A DNA stretch of 64,000 nucleotides from Brevundimonas sp. (GCF_013823285.1 NZ_PNLV01000002.1:1-64000); one strand, 5' to 3'; positions 47,348-59,438 are shown, numbered from the stretch's first letter. The notes: a model not told the origin generated them from the sequence alone. Numbers and translations are program-made.

Positions 47348-48700
47348 GTGACTCACGCACCCGCCCCGCCCCCGCACAGGACACCGCCGCCCGGCTATCG
47401 GGAGCCGGCCATGTGGGAGCGCGTGGCCTCGATTATCCTGCTGATCATGCTGTCAGGTGCCATTCTGGGGCCGGTGTTCGCGCCGTCCAGCGGCGGGGGC
47501 GCGGACTCCAGCCTGCTGCGGCTGATGTGGCTGCCCGCCTATGGGGCGATACTCGGCCTGATGGCTAGCCGTTACGAAGCCATGGCGCGGCTGTGGTTTC
47601 CGCTGTTGTTGCTGCTTCTGCTGGCTTTGCTGGCCTATGCCTCGCGCTACTGGTCGCTGGCGCCGGACATCACCATCCGGCGGGTGATCGCCCTGGTGAT
47701 GAGCACCTTCTTCGCGGTCTATCTGGCCGCGGCATGGCCGGGGCGACGGCTGCCGATCCTGCTGACCCAGACGGCGCTGATCCTGGCGGTGCTGAGCCTG
47801 ATCTTCGTGGTGGCCCTGCCGTCCATCGGCATCCACCAGGACGTCAACGCCGGGCTGTGGCGCGGCGTCTGGTACGAGAAGAACACCATGGGCTGGGTCA
47901 TGGTGGCGGGCGCGGTGTCCGCCGCCGCCGTGCTGGCCTCGCCGGGGCCGCACCGGCGGCTGGCCATGGTCGCCTTTCCGTTCTGTGTGCTCATGATCCT
48001 GGGCACCCAGTCCAAGACCGCCCTGCTGTGCCTGATGGCCGCCTGCGGGGTCATCGGCGGCCTGTGGGTGCTGAGAAAGATCGGCCCGGCCTTGGCCGTA
48101 GCCGGGGTCTGGACCGGCGTGGTGGCCGTGGCGGCGCTGGCGGGCATTCTGTTCGCCGCGCCGGAGTTCATCCTCGAAGCGCTCGGCAAGGACCCGTCCC
48201 TGACCGGCCGCACCGAGATCTGGGAGGCCATCGGCCGATTCAGCGAGCAGCGGCCCATGACCGGCTACGGCTACGCCGCTTTCTGGGGCCTGCACTCCGA
48301 CCCCGCCAACTATATCCGCGTGCAGAACCAGTGGGACGTGCCCTCGGCCCACCAGGGCTGGCTGGAGGTGCTGATCCAGCTGGGCTGGATCGGCGTGTGG
48401 TCGGTGGGCGCGGTGGTGGTGGTCGGCGTCATGGGCAGCTTCCTGCGACTGCCGGTGGCGGGCCGTCAGGAAGGTTTCTGGGCGGCGGGCTATCTGGCGG
48501 CTTTCCTGCTGCTGAGCCTGTCGGAAAGCGTGCTGCTGCGGCACCAGGACCTGCCGTGGGTGCTGTTCATGGCGGTTCTGGCGCGGGCATTTGCGCCCCT
48601 GACGCCGCCGGAAGCGATCGCCGAGCCGAGGCGGCGCGCGGCCGCCAGACGTCCCGCGGCGAGGCCCCTGCCCGCCCATGCCGGGGTGGTGAACCGCTGA
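47348..48700 (+). CDS. O-antigen ligase/polymerase family membrane protein (Wzy_C)
   Basis: A 450-residue protein with about ten to twelve transmembrane helices and the Wzy_C-type periplasmic loop ending SAHQGWLEVLIQLGWIGVWSV. Proteins of this family ligate O-antigen or polymerise holdfast and capsule repeat units (HfsC/HfsI in Caulobacter). Which activity applies cannot be read from sequence. The Arg/Ala/Pro-rich C-terminal tail is cytoplasmic. GTG start at 47348. It stands alone between uvrD and parE. Confidence 0.8.
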   Translation: MTHAPAPPPHRTPPPGYREPAMWERVASIILLIMLSGAILGPVFAPSSGGGADSSLLRLMWLPAYGAILGLMASRYEAMARLWFPLLLLLLLALLAYASRYWSLAPDITIRRVIALVMSTFFAVYLAAAWPGRRLPILLTQTALILAVLSLIFVVALPSIGIHQDVNAGLWRGVWYEKNTMGWVMVAGAVSAAAVLASPGPHRRLAMVAFPFCVLMILGTQSKTALLCLMAACGVIGGLWVLRKIGPALAVAGVWTGVVAVAALAGILFAAPEFILEALGKDPSLTGRTEIWEAIGRFSEQRPMTGYGYAAFWGLHSDPANYIRVQNQWDVPSAHQGWLEVLIQLGWIGVWSVGAVVVVGVMGSFLRLPVAGRQEGFWAAGYLAAFLLLSLSESVLLRHQDLPWVLFMAVLARAFAPLTPPEAIAEPRRRAAARRPAARPLPAHAGVVNR

Positions 48701-48763
48701 CGCTTGCTACCCGGGGCGTGGGAGCTTAGCTGATCGCTCCCCGAATCGCGGCAAGACTGGCGC

Positions 48764-50839
<2,076 letters not shown>

Positions 50840-50877
50840 GCTGAACCGACCCTGACCCTTCCTCCCGGAGATCAGCC

Positions 50878-51741
50878 ATGAAGACCCTCGCCCGTCTCGC
50901 CCTGCCCGCCGCCCTGGCCTTCGCTGCGCCGGCCACCGCCCAGCAGGTGATCGCCGACGTCGGCTTCCAGAACTCCGAGGCGGTCCGCTACGACGCGGCC
51001 GATGATCGCTACATCGTCGCCAACCTGGGGCCGCGCGGGCCCGGCAACGACGGCTTCGTCTCGCTGGTGTCGCCCGAGGGCGAGGTGGTGGAACTGAAGT
51101 GGATCGAAGGCGGCGTCGACGGCGTCAGCCTCCATGAGCCTTTGGGCCTGTTCATCCGGGGCGACGAGATCCATGTGGCGGATCAGAAGGCCATCCGGGT
51201 GTTCGACCGGCGCACCGGCGCGCCGCTGCGCACCATCGACGTGCCGGACGCGGTGCGCCTGAACGACCTGTACGTCAACGAGGCGGGCGTCGCCTATGTC
51301 ACCGATTCCGGCACCGACACCGACCCCGGCGCCCTGTACCGCATCCAGCCGGACGGGACGGTGGAGGCCTTCGTCTCGCGGTCGGCCGACCTGAACCGGG
51401 TCAATGGCGTCGCGGTGACGGCCGAGGGCCTGGTGGTGCACGGGGGCCTGCTGTCGGACGTGCTGACCTTCCGCGATGCGCAGACCGGCGCGGTGGTGCG
51501 GGAACTGACCCTGCCCACCGGCCGCATCGACGGCATTGTTCCCCTCGCCGACGGCGGCCTGCTGGTGGCCAGCCAGAACGGTCACAACGTCTATCACGTC
51601 AGCGCCGGGGGCGAGGCCCGCGCGGTGGCGGCCGACATCCCCGTGCCCGCCGCCATCGGTTACGACACCCGCCGCGGCCGCCTGCTGGTCCCCCAGATCG
51701 TCGCCTCGTCCGTGACGATCTTCGAGATCGAGGTGGACTAG
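50878..51741 (+). CDS. Exported SMP-30/gluconolactonase-like beta-propeller protein
   Basis: A 287-residue protein with signal peptide MKTLARLALPAALAFAAPATAQ and a repeated beta-propeller pattern (SEAVRYDAADDRYIVANL, NDLYVNEAGVAYVTDSG, NRVNGVAVTAEGLVVHGG, IGYDTRRGRLLVPQ). The Asn/Asp pairs at metal-binding turns resemble SMP-30/gluconolactonase enzymes, but the substrate is unknown. GGAG nine bases before the ATG. Confidence 0.8.
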   Translation: MKTLARLALPAALAFAAPATAQQVIADVGFQNSEAVRYDAADDRYIVANLGPRGPGNDGFVSLVSPEGEVVELKWIEGGVDGVSLHEPLGLFIRGDEIHVADQKAIRVFDRRTGAPLRTIDVPDAVRLNDLYVNEAGVAYVTDSGTDTDPGALYRIQPDGTVEAFVSRSADLNRVNGVAVTAEGLVVHGGLLSDVLTFRDAQTGAVVRELTLPTGRIDGIVPLADGGLLVASQNGHNVYHVSAGGEARAVAADIPVPAAIGYDTRRGRLLVPQIVASSVTIFEIEVD

Positions 51742-52340
51742 CCCTGGTCCTCGAGCGGCTCGGTCAGGGCGAAGGCGACGCGCAGCAGGCGGTTCTCGCG
51801 GGCCAGTTCATAGACATAGGTGTCGCCGGGGTTCACCTCGACGGCCCAGACATTGGTGGTCGAGACCTGGGCGTCGGTCCGGTTGAACAGGTCGATGGAG
51901 AACTGATCCACCGGGAATTCCTGGCGCGTGGCCGTGCCCTCGGTCTCGGTGTCGCCGCCGTACCAGTGCAGGGTGTGCTCCGTGCCGTCCGGGTCGCGAT
52001 GATCGTGCTTCAGGGTCAGGCCGCCGTCGTCGTTGCGGGTGATGACCCAGGTGCGGCTGTGGTCCTCGCCGACCCAGAACGGGATGCGGATCTCGCTGTC
52101 GGAACAGTCGCGCACGTGCATCAGCAGGCGCTGGGCGCGGAAATCATCGTCCACGGGGTCGTCGGTGATGACCTGCCCCTCGAACCGCTGGCCGCACAGC
52201 TCGGTCAGATTGGCGAAGAAGGCGTCCTGGGCGTCGGCGGTTTCAGCCGTTGCGGCATCGTCATTGGCAGGCTGCGAGCAGGCGGCGATGGCCAGGGCGG
52301 ACAGAATGGCGACGGGGGCGCTGAAGGCCTTGAGGGTCAT
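51738..52340 (-). CDS. Hypothetical lipoprotein
   Basis: A 200-residue lipoprotein (APVAILSALAIAAC; lipobox IAAC), then an Asp/Ala/Thr-rich linker and a beta-rich domain containing FANLTELCGQRFEGQV, LLMHVRDCSDSEIRIPFWVGEDHSRTWVITR and TLKHDHRDPDGTEHTLHWYGG. Two internal cysteines could form a disulfide. I do not recognise the family. The ATG at 52340 has AAGG eight bases upstream. Tail-to-tail with the SMP-30 gene. Confidence 0.78.
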   Translation of the reverse strand: MTLKAFSAPVAILSALAIAACSQPANDDAATAETADAQDAFFANLTELCGQRFEGQVITDDPVDDDFRAQRLLMHVRDCSDSEIRIPFWVGEDHSRTWVITRNDDGGLTLKHDHRDPDGTEHTLHWYGGDTETEGTATRQEFPVDQFSIDLFNRTDAQVSTTNVWAVEVNPGDTYVYELARENRLLRVAFALTEPLEDQG

Positions 52341-52408
52341 GTTCATGACCTTCAGCCTAACGGCCAAGCCGCCCGGCACAAGCAAAACCGGTCATGCCCA
52401 ACCCGCCG

Positions 52409-52436
52409 TTGACTTTGGCGCGGGCCTGAGTATGTT
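52409..52436 (+). promoter_or_regulatory. rpmG promoter
   Basis: Sigma70-type elements: TTGACT (52409-52414), 16-bp spacer, TATGTT (52431-52436). It lies 66 bp ahead of the rpmG ATG, the best-matching promoter in the window. Confidence 0.65.
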
Positions 52437-52501
52437 CCGCCGCTCCGATTTCTGCGGCCGGGACCGATCCGTTCCGGCCGTTTGCACTAAGGTAATCCCC
52501 G

Positions 52502-52669
52502 ATGGCCAAACCGGCATCCATCAAGATCCGCCTGAACTCCACGGCGGACACCGGCTTCTTCTACGTCACCAAGAAGAACGCTCGCACCATGACCGAGAAG
52601 ATGGTCGTTCGTAAGTACGACCCGGTCGCGAAGAAGCATGTCGAATTCAAGGAAGGCAAGATCAAGTAA
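52502..52669 (+). CDS. rpmG: 50S ribosomal protein L33
   Basis: A 55-residue protein below the ORF-track cutoff. [20 protein letters not shown], then [21 protein letters not shown] and [14 protein letters not shown] match L33. Alphaproteobacterial L33 usually lacks the zinc-binding cysteines, as here. Flanked by a clear promoter and a strong terminator. Confidence 0.97.
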   Translation: MAKPASIKIRLNSTADTGFFYVTKKNARTMTEKMVVRKYDPVAKKHVEFKEGKIK

Positions 52670-52697
52670 TTCCTTGATCTGCTAATCGAATTGAAAG

Positions 52698-52723
52698 CGC
52701 CCGGTCGCCCGACCGGGCGTTTT
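52698..52723 (+). terminator. rpmG terminator
   Basis: Perfect 9-bp stem CGCCCGGTC / GACCGGGCG with a 4-base loop, then TTTT. It lies between rpmG and the convergent GST gene. Confidence 0.9.
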
Positions 52724-52742
52724 GCTTTGCCTGACCCCCGGC

Positions 52743-53393
52743 TCAGGCGGGCTCGTTCGCCTTGAACGGCGCCATCTGTTCGGCCAGCGCCCGCCTGAAT
52801 GCCGGCCGCGCCGTGCACCGCTCCAGATAGGCCGACAGCGCCGGATAGTCCGTCAGGATGTCCAGGTGCCGCAGGTTCCTCAGCACCGTGGCCATCAGGA
52901 TGTCGGCGGCGCTGAACTGGTCGCCCACGAACCACAGACGCTCGCCCAGCGCCGTCTGAAGATCATCCAGACGGCGGCGCAGGGCGGCCTCGACCTGCGG
53001 ACGGCGCTCCACCGTCCAGCTCTCACCCGCATAGAACAGGTCGATCAGCACCAGATTGGTGACGAAGGGCTCCACGCTGTTCAGGGCCGCGAACATCCAG
53101 GTCATGACCATGGCCCGCCCGGCTTCATCCCGAGGCATCAACTGATCGGACTTCTGGGCCAGATAGAGGACGATGGCGCCGGACTCGAACATCTCCACCC
53201 GGTCGTCGCGAAAGGCCGGCACCTGACCGAACGGCTGCCAGGCCCGGTACGTAGGCGACGCCTGATCCTCGGGCCCCAGCAGGTGGTCGTCATAGCCGAA
53301 CCCCGCCTCCTCCAGAGCCCACCGGACCCTGAGGTCGCGCACCAGCCCTTGGGCGAAAGGCGGGACCCACTTAAACGCGGACACCTGCATCAT
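52743..53393 (-). CDS. Glutathione S-transferase family protein
   Basis: A 216-residue GST with N-terminal thioredoxin fold (RVRWALEEAGFGYDDHLLGPED, FGQVPAFRDDRVEMFESGAIVLYLA) and C-terminal helical domain (FSAADILMATVLRNL). The ATG at 53393 has GGAG six bases upstream. It is divergent from a MarR-family regulator over a 60-bp gap carrying a palindrome, so that regulator probably controls it. Confidence 0.88.
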   Translation of the reverse strand: MMQVSAFKWVPPFAQGLVRDLRVRWALEEAGFGYDDHLLGPEDQASPTYRAWQPFGQVPAFRDDRVEMFESGAIVLYLAQKSDQLMPRDEAGRAMVMTWMFAALNSVEPFVTNLVLIDLFYAGESWTVERRPQVEAALRRRLDDLQTALGERLWFVGDQFSAADILMATVLRNLRHLDILTDYPALSAYLERCTARPAFRRALAEQMAPFKANEPA

Positions 53394-53429
53394 GACGCAC
53401 TCCTCTCCGTTTCACTGCTTGCATTTTAC

Positions 53430-53441
53430 GTTGATATCAAC
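53430..53441. promoter_or_regulatory. Candidate MarR operator
   Basis: The perfect palindrome GTTGATATCAAC lies in the 60-bp gap between the divergent GST and MarR genes, inside an A/T-rich patch, 13 bp before the MarR ATG. Placement and size fit autoregulation by a MarR dimer. Confidence 0.6.
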
Positions 53442-53453
53442 ATAATTGCCGCC

Positions 53454-53903
53454 ATGTCAAAGACGATTCCCGCCGCGTTCCAGACCACCCTGCACATCCG
53501 CGACCATTGCCTGTGCCTGCACGCCCAGCGGGCGGCGCGGCGGCTGGCGCGGCGATTCGACGAGGCGTTCCGCCCTCTCGGCATCACCAGCGGACAGTTC
53601 TCGCTGATGAACGGCCTGAACCGCCCCACACCGCCGCCCATCAGCGCGCTGGCGACCCTGCTGGCCATGGACCGGTCCACCGTGACTGCCAACCTCAAGC
53701 CGCTGGAGCGTCAGGGGCTGGCGACCGTTTCAATCGATCCCGAGGACCGGCGCAGCCGCCGCGCGACCCTGACCGACGAGGGCCGCGCCCTGCTGGCCCG
53801 CGCCACCCCCATCTGGATCGCCGTGCACGGCGCGCTCGAGGCCGAACTGGACGGCGGTGGGGACGCGTTGCGCGCCGGCCTGAACGCGGTAGGGCGCCCC
53901 TGA
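53454..53903 (+). CDS. MarR-family transcriptional regulator
   Basis: A 149-residue winged-helix regulator: LHAQRAARRLARRFDEAFRPLGITSGQFSLM, the recognition-helix region LATLLAMDRSTVTANLKPLERQGLA, then the wing with IDPEDRRSRRATLTDEGRALL. The DRR-x-R wing motif is typical. The upstream half of the track ORF is antisense of the GST gene. ATG 53454 directly follows the palindrome. Likely repressor of itself and the divergent GST. Confidence 0.88.
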   Translation: MSKTIPAAFQTTLHIRDHCLCLHAQRAARRLARRFDEAFRPLGITSGQFSLMNGLNRPTPPPISALATLLAMDRSTVTANLKPLERQGLATVSIDPEDRRSRRATLTDEGRALLARATPIWIAVHGALEAELDGGGDALRAGLNAVGRP

Positions 53904-53915
53904 TCCGCGGTGCTC

Positions 53916-55610
53916 TTACCCCAACACCAGAGACACGATCAGGGCGATCAGCAGGATCAGGCTGACCCCCTTCCAGAATCGCACCGGGTCGCGCTCCAGC
54001 AACGACATCTCGCGCGGCGGCTCCACCGCCAGCGCCCCGCCGCTCTCCAGCGCCTGCACCAGATCCTGCACGTCGGCCCAGCGGTGCGCCGGGTCCGGCG
54101 CGATGGCCCGCATGATCGCCGCCTCCAGCCAGGCTGGCGCGTCCGGCCGGCGCCGCGTCAGGGGCGTCGGCCGCTCGTACGGCAGGCGGCTGTCCGGATC
54201 GACCTCGCCCCACGGCGCCTCGCCCGCGAACAGCCGGTACAGCGTCACCCCCAAGGCGAACTGGTCGGTCTTCTCCTCCCCGTCGCTGTCGCCCGCGAAC
54301 ATCTCCGGGGCCACGAAGCCGGGCGTGCCGGGCGCCCGGGCGCCGGTCTCCTCCACCCGCTCCACCCGGGCCACGCCCAGGTCGATCAGCTTCACCCCGC
54401 CGCCCGGGCTCAGGATCACATTGTCCGGCTTGATGTCGCGGTGCACGACCCCCTGCCGGTGCAGGGCCATGACCGCCCGCGCGAGACAGGCGGCGATGCG
54501 CACCCCCTCGGCCATGGGGATCGGCTCGCCCCGCGACAGCCGCCCGTGCAGGGTGCCGCCCTCATGGAAGGGCTGGACGTTGTACAGCCGGCTCTGGCGC
54601 GCCGGATCGACCGGAAGCGTCCGCCCCAGATGGGGGCTGTCCACATGCTGGCCGATGAAGGCCTCGCGCAGCAGGATCGCGCGCAGGTCCGCTTCCGACA
54701 GGCCGCCCGGCTTGGGAAATTTCAGCACCACGGGGTCACCCCCCTGCCGATCCCGCGCCACGAACAGCCGCGTGTGCCGCCCGTCCGCCAGTTGCCGCTC
54801 CAGTCGCCAGTCGTCCACGATCTCGCCGGCCTTCGGCGGCGGCGGCATGGGCAGGGCCTCGCTCTGTGCGCCCAGCGACGCCCAGTCCAGCGCCCCGGTG
54901 CGGATCACGTCGATGACGATGGCGGTGGCGTTGTCCTGCCCGTCCGCCGCCAGCGCCGCCTGCACGATGGCCTGCGCATCGGCGTCGGGCGAGGCGCGGC
55001 GGCCCAGGATGCGCCCGATCTCCCCCTCGTTCAGCGCCCGGTGCGCCCCGTCGGTGGTGAGCAGCAATCTGTCGTGCGGCTCCAGCGCCTGCACCCGCAC
55101 GTCCAGCTTCACATCGGACTCGATGCCCACGGCGCGGAACAGCATGTGGTCCTGCCCCGGCCGGTTCAACACATGGTCGTCGGTCAGCCGCGTCAGAACC
55201 CCGTCGCGCCAGTGCCAGGCCCGGCTGTCGCCCACATGGACCACCGTGGCCTCGCGCCCGCGCAGGATCATGGCCGTGAAGGTCGCCGCCGCGCCCTCCA
55301 TCTTCGGATCGCTGCGCCCGGTGGCGTGAAGCCAGCGGTTGAACCCCCGCAGCGCCGCTGTCGCCGACGCCGCCACCCCCGACAGGGGCTTCTGGTCCAG
55401 ATAGCCGTCGATGAAACTGCGCACCGCCAGCTCGGCCGCCACGCGCCCGCCCCGGGCCCCGCCGACGCCATCGGCGATGGCCGCGATCACCCCATGCAGG
55501 CGCTGCTCCTCGGGCGACCCCAGGTGCACCCCGCCGAAATCCTGATTATCCGCCCGCGGCCCCCGCTCCGTAGCGAACCCCGCCGCGACCTCCAGCCTGT
55601 CGTCCGGCAT
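53916..55610 (-). CDS. PP2C phosphatase / Ser-Thr protein kinase fusion, tail-anchored
   Basis: A 564-residue bifunctional signalling protein. Residues 1-235 are a PP2C phosphatase with all metal motifs (RGPRADNQD, AIADGVGG, VVHVGDSRAW, LLLTTDGAH, GQDNATAIVID). Residues about 265-525 are a Hanks-type kinase: VVLKFPK, LREAFIGQH, VVHRDIKPDNVIL, LIDLGVARV (DLG instead of DFG), APGTPGFVAPEMF. The C-terminus is a single transmembrane anchor (WKGVSLILLIALIVSLVLG). Opposing activities in one chain suggest a self-reset switch, with no substrate evident. RBS GAGG before ATG 55610. Confidence 0.92.
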   Translation of the reverse strand: MPDDRLEVAAGFATERGPRADNQDFGGVHLGSPEEQRLHGVIAAIADGVGGARGGRVAAELAVRSFIDGYLDQKPLSGVAASATAALRGFNRWLHATGRSDPKMEGAAATFTAMILRGREATVVHVGDSRAWHWRDGVLTRLTDDHVLNRPGQDHMLFRAVGIESDVKLDVRVQALEPHDRLLLTTDGAHRALNEGEIGRILGRRASPDADAQAIVQAALAADGQDNATAIVIDVIRTGALDWASLGAQSEALPMPPPPKAGEIVDDWRLERQLADGRHTRLFVARDRQGGDPVVLKFPKPGGLSEADLRAILLREAFIGQHVDSPHLGRTLPVDPARQSRLYNVQPFHEGGTLHGRLSRGEPIPMAEGVRIAACLARAVMALHRQGVVHRDIKPDNVILSPGGGVKLIDLGVARVERVEETGARAPGTPGFVAPEMFAGDSDGEEKTDQFALGVTLYRLFAGEAPWGEVDPDSRLPYERPTPLTRRRPDAPAWLEAAIMRAIAPDPAHRWADVQDLVQALESGGALAVEPPREMSLLERDPVRFWKGVSLILLIALIVSLVLG

Positions 55611-55706
55611 ATCCCCTCGCTGGCGACGTCAGGGGAGCGAGCATGGATTGTGCAGTGCGGGATGGCAATGGGGAGCAGTTCGCAAGCACCGACGGAGCCA
55701 ACCTAG

Positions 55707-55754
55707 CCCCTTGTCATCCCGGAAGCGCCGCCAGGCGCTATCCGGGACGGGACG
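55707..55754 (+). repeat. REP-like palindromic repeat, copy A
   Basis: A 48-bp unit starting CCCCTTGTCATCCCGG with an internal hairpin (CCCGGAAGCGCC against GGCGCTATCCGGG). It is identical to copy B apart from one inserted base. It overlaps the stop codon of the GIY-YIG gene and encodes its last residues on the opposite strand. Confidence 0.85.
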
Positions 55755-56061
55755 GCAGCGCCCCACCACCCACCAGTGCAGGGTAAAGGTCCCCCCACTG
55801 CGGGTTCCCCGCCTCCACCAGCGCGAACTTCCACGCCCGCCGCCACCGCTTGATCCGCTTCTCCCTCAGGATCGCCTGATCCACGTATTGGTGCGGCTCG
55901 TACCAGACCAACCCGTCGATGCCGTTCTCCCGCGTATAGCCGTCAACCTGCCCGCGCCTGTGCTCCTCCACCCGCCGCACCAGATCGTTGGTCATCCCCA
56001 CAGACAGCCACCCGCACGGCCCGCTGGCGAGAATGTAGACCCAGTAGCTGTGCGCCCGCAT
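55738..56061 (-). CDS. GIY-YIG nuclease-like protein (UPF0213-like), variant motif
   Basis: A 107-residue small protein. SYWVYILASGPCGWLSVGMTNDLVRRVEEHRRG is the GIY-YIG region, but the second motif reads LSVG instead of LYVG, losing the family tyrosine. ILREKRIKRWRRAWKFALVEAGNPQW retains the catalytic-Glu helix. Family members are endonucleases of unclear role. The final residues PSRPG arise from a REP repeat. ATG 56061 has GGGAGG upstream. Confidence 0.8.
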   Translation of the reverse strand: MRAHSYWVYILASGPCGWLSVGMTNDLVRRVEEHRRGQVDGYTRENGIDGLVWYEPHQYVDQAILREKRIKRWRRAWKFALVEAGNPQWGDLYPALVGGGALPSRPG

Positions 56062-56144
56062 GTCCGCCTCCCTCAAAGGAACATAACAAGAACAGCGATA
56101 TGTGAAAAGCCCCGTCGTGCAACGCGACGGCGGCGCAGAACCAC

Positions 56145-56191
56145 CCCCTTGTCATCCCGGAAGCGCCGCAGGCGCTATCCGGGACGGGACG
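56145..56191 (+). repeat. REP-like palindromic repeat, copy B
   Basis: A 47-bp direct copy of the unit at 55707-55754 with a one-base deletion. It lies 84 bp upstream of the GIY-YIG start. An inverted, diverged third copy is at 56305-56344. These fill most of the 290-bp gene-free stretch 56062-56351. Confidence 0.85.
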
Positions 56192-56304
56192 CCACGCCCT
56201 CCTCTCCCAGGGCCCGGACGGCGCCCCGCGCCGATCCGGGCCAACGGCGGCCCTTCGCCCGGCTCAGCCTCCCGGCTGTCCGGGCGGCAAAATCAGCGCC
56301 CCTT

Positions 56305-56344
56305 CGTCCCGGCTCTCTGCGTCGCTCCGGCCGGGATGACAAGG
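56305..56344 (-). repeat. Diverged inverted REP-like copy C
   Basis: Reads CGTCCCGGCTCTCTGCG ... GGCCGGGATGACAAGG, ending in the complement of the CCTTGTCATCCCGG start of copies A and B. The middle is diverged. It lies just beyond the stop of the phosphatase remnant. Confidence 0.6.
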
Positions 56345-56351
56345 TGGCCCT

Positions 56352-56690
56352 TTATCGGAGGCCGGAAGGAAGAAACCGCCCCACCCGCTTCTCCAGCAGC
56401 GCCACCAGCTCCGGCTGCATGAAGGCGTAATCATCCGGGATGTCGAGGCAGATGACGCGGGCGCGCTTCAGATGCGCCCTGAACCGGCGCTGGAGCTTGG
56501 CGCGGTGGGCGCGCTCCATGACGAAGATGATGTCGGCCCATTCCACCAGTTCAGCGGAGCAAGGCTCCTCCGCATCGGGCGCCAGCCCGGCGGAGGCGGT
56601 CTCCACGCCGGGCCTATTGGCGAACACCTGCTCGGCCGTGGGCGAGCGCAGGCGATTGCGGGCACAGAGGAAGAGGAGGTTGGTTAGGAT
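56352..56690 (-). pseudogene. Low-molecular-weight protein tyrosine phosphatase-like, start codon missing
   Basis: The frame encodes NLLFLCARNRLRSPTAEQVFANRPGVETASAGL, then AELVEWADIIFVMERAHRAKLQRRF and VICLDIPDDYAFMQPELVALL, a short LMW phosphatase-like protein with P-loop C-x5-R-S. The open frame has no ATG, GTG or TTG before the P-loop. The first possible start, GTG 56627, would delete the active site. The 5' end abuts and overlaps the stop of a lower-GC gene, suggesting that the original start was replaced. Expression via coupling from that gene at a non-standard codon cannot be ruled out. Confidence 0.65.
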
Positions 56691-57232
56691 CCAACTCTGT
56701 CTGTGGCAATAAGGGCCTGCTTGATGACGGGGATCAAATTATCCACAGCAGTAACCAATTCTTGAATATTGAATTCATCGCCTCTGAAAATGTAAACATT
56801 TTCCTCAGTTACGTACTGCCGGATTATATCTTTCGCAGCAACGCCGCCGATCATGTTTCGTGGCCCAAGAAGATGATCGACATATATTCGATTTGGCGAC
56901 TCCGCAGCCCAAGCATCAAGACGTTCATCGAAGTGCTCGAGGTGATGCCGAAGCGTCGCATTGTATAGTGGATGATCGTCCGAAACTTCTAGCTCAGCGC
57001 GGAGGGCCTCGCCCCGCTCTTGAGCGGCTCTCCTCGTAGGCCAAAGCATCAGACGAATTCTCGCAGCGTCGCCCAAGAAGTCGTCCACCGCTCTTAGCAC
57101 ACCAGGCACTCGGTTGGCCGGAGGGAGATCAGCAGCCCGCAGATAATGATTCAGCTCTTGCACCGACGCCAGCGCGTTCTCGGCCTGTCGAAGTATCTCT
57201 GAAAGATAAACTCTGCGAACGAAATCATCCAC
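56684..57232 (-). CDS. Lower-GC hypothetical protein of unknown family
   Basis: A 182-residue soluble, mostly helical protein I do not recognise. No signal or transmembrane segments. Notable runs: ILRQAENALASVQELNHYLRAAD, LMLWPTRRAAQERGEALRAELEVSDDHPLYNATLRHHLEHFDERLDAWA, and a C-terminal VTEENVYIFRGDEFNIQELVTAVDNLI. Base composition is visibly more A/T-rich than its surroundings (for example the stretch around 56750-56890), indicating recent acquisition. GTG start with TAGGAG that incorporates the pccB stop. Its end overlaps the phosphatase remnant. Confidence 0.75.
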   Translation of the reverse strand: MDDFVRRVYLSEILRQAENALASVQELNHYLRAADLPPANRVPGVLRAVDDFLGDAARIRLMLWPTRRAAQERGEALRAELEVSDDHPLYNATLRHHLEHFDERLDAWAAESPNRIYVDHLLGPRNMIGGVAAKDIIRQYVTEENVYIFRGDEFNIQELVTAVDNLIPVIKQALIATDRVGS

Positions 57233-57241
57233 GAACTTCTC

Positions 57242-58774
<1,533 letters not shown>

Positions 58775-58832
58775 GGGGTGTCTCCTTGAAGCGCGAGGCT
58801 TAAGGAGGCGCGCGCCGGGTGGCAAGTCGTCG

Positions 58833-59438
58833 TCAGGTCGCCGGGCAGCCGTCATAATGAGTCCGCGCCCGCGCGATCAGGACTTCCGCGTCGGACCAGT
58901 CAAAGCGCGCACTGGAGACGATGCGGTCCGGTTCCTCGCTGTCGGGCGCAATCAGGTCGACCGTCAAGGACCCGCCGGAGCGAAATCGCCGCACCGCGTC
59001 CGGCCCCTCCCGCCCCAGGCGCGACCAGCCGGTCCACGCCTCGACCTGGTCGCCGCCCTCGAGCCAGTAGAAATCCAGCCGGGGGCTCCGGTTTGTCCGG
59101 GCCCGCCGGTCCGCGCCGAAGCGGATGCGCGTGTGCAGCCGGCCCCGGGACAGGGGAACGCGCGGCGGCGTAAGGCTCAGCCCAGCCTCGGGCGGCGCCC
59201 ATGGGCCCACTTCGCCGATCAGGCCCGCGACTCCGGCGCTCAGAACCAGCCGGCCGCGGTCAGCGCCCCCATCGCCGTCCCGACGAGGCGGCGTCAGCTC
59301 AAGCCGCACCAGATCGCTTTGCGGATCCACCTGAACCGCGCCGACATCACCTTCCCAGTAAAACAGCTCCCCACAGACATCACCGACGAGGGCGTCACCC
59401 TGGACCGCCAAGGCCATGACCACCAACAAAAGGCTCAT
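58833..59438 (-). CDS. Hypothetical secreted protein
   Basis: A 201-residue protein with a hydrophobic N-terminus ([18 protein letters not shown]) consistent with a signal peptide, two early cysteines region ([13 protein letters not shown]), and a beta-rich body with [23 protein letters not shown]. The C-terminus ends with YDGCPAT. Family not recognised. Upstream of pccB on the same strand, 58 bp gap. Confidence 0.7.
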   Translation of the reverse strand: MSLLLVVMALAVQGDALVGDVCGELFYWEGDVGAVQVDPQSDLVRLELTPPRRDGDGGADRGRLVLSAGVAGLIGEVGPWAPPEAGLSLTPPRVPLSRGRLHTRIRFGADRRARTNRSPRLDFYWLEGGDQVEAWTGWSRLGREGPDAVRRFRSGGSLTVDLIAPDSEEPDRIVSSARFDWSDAEVLIARARTHYDGCPAT

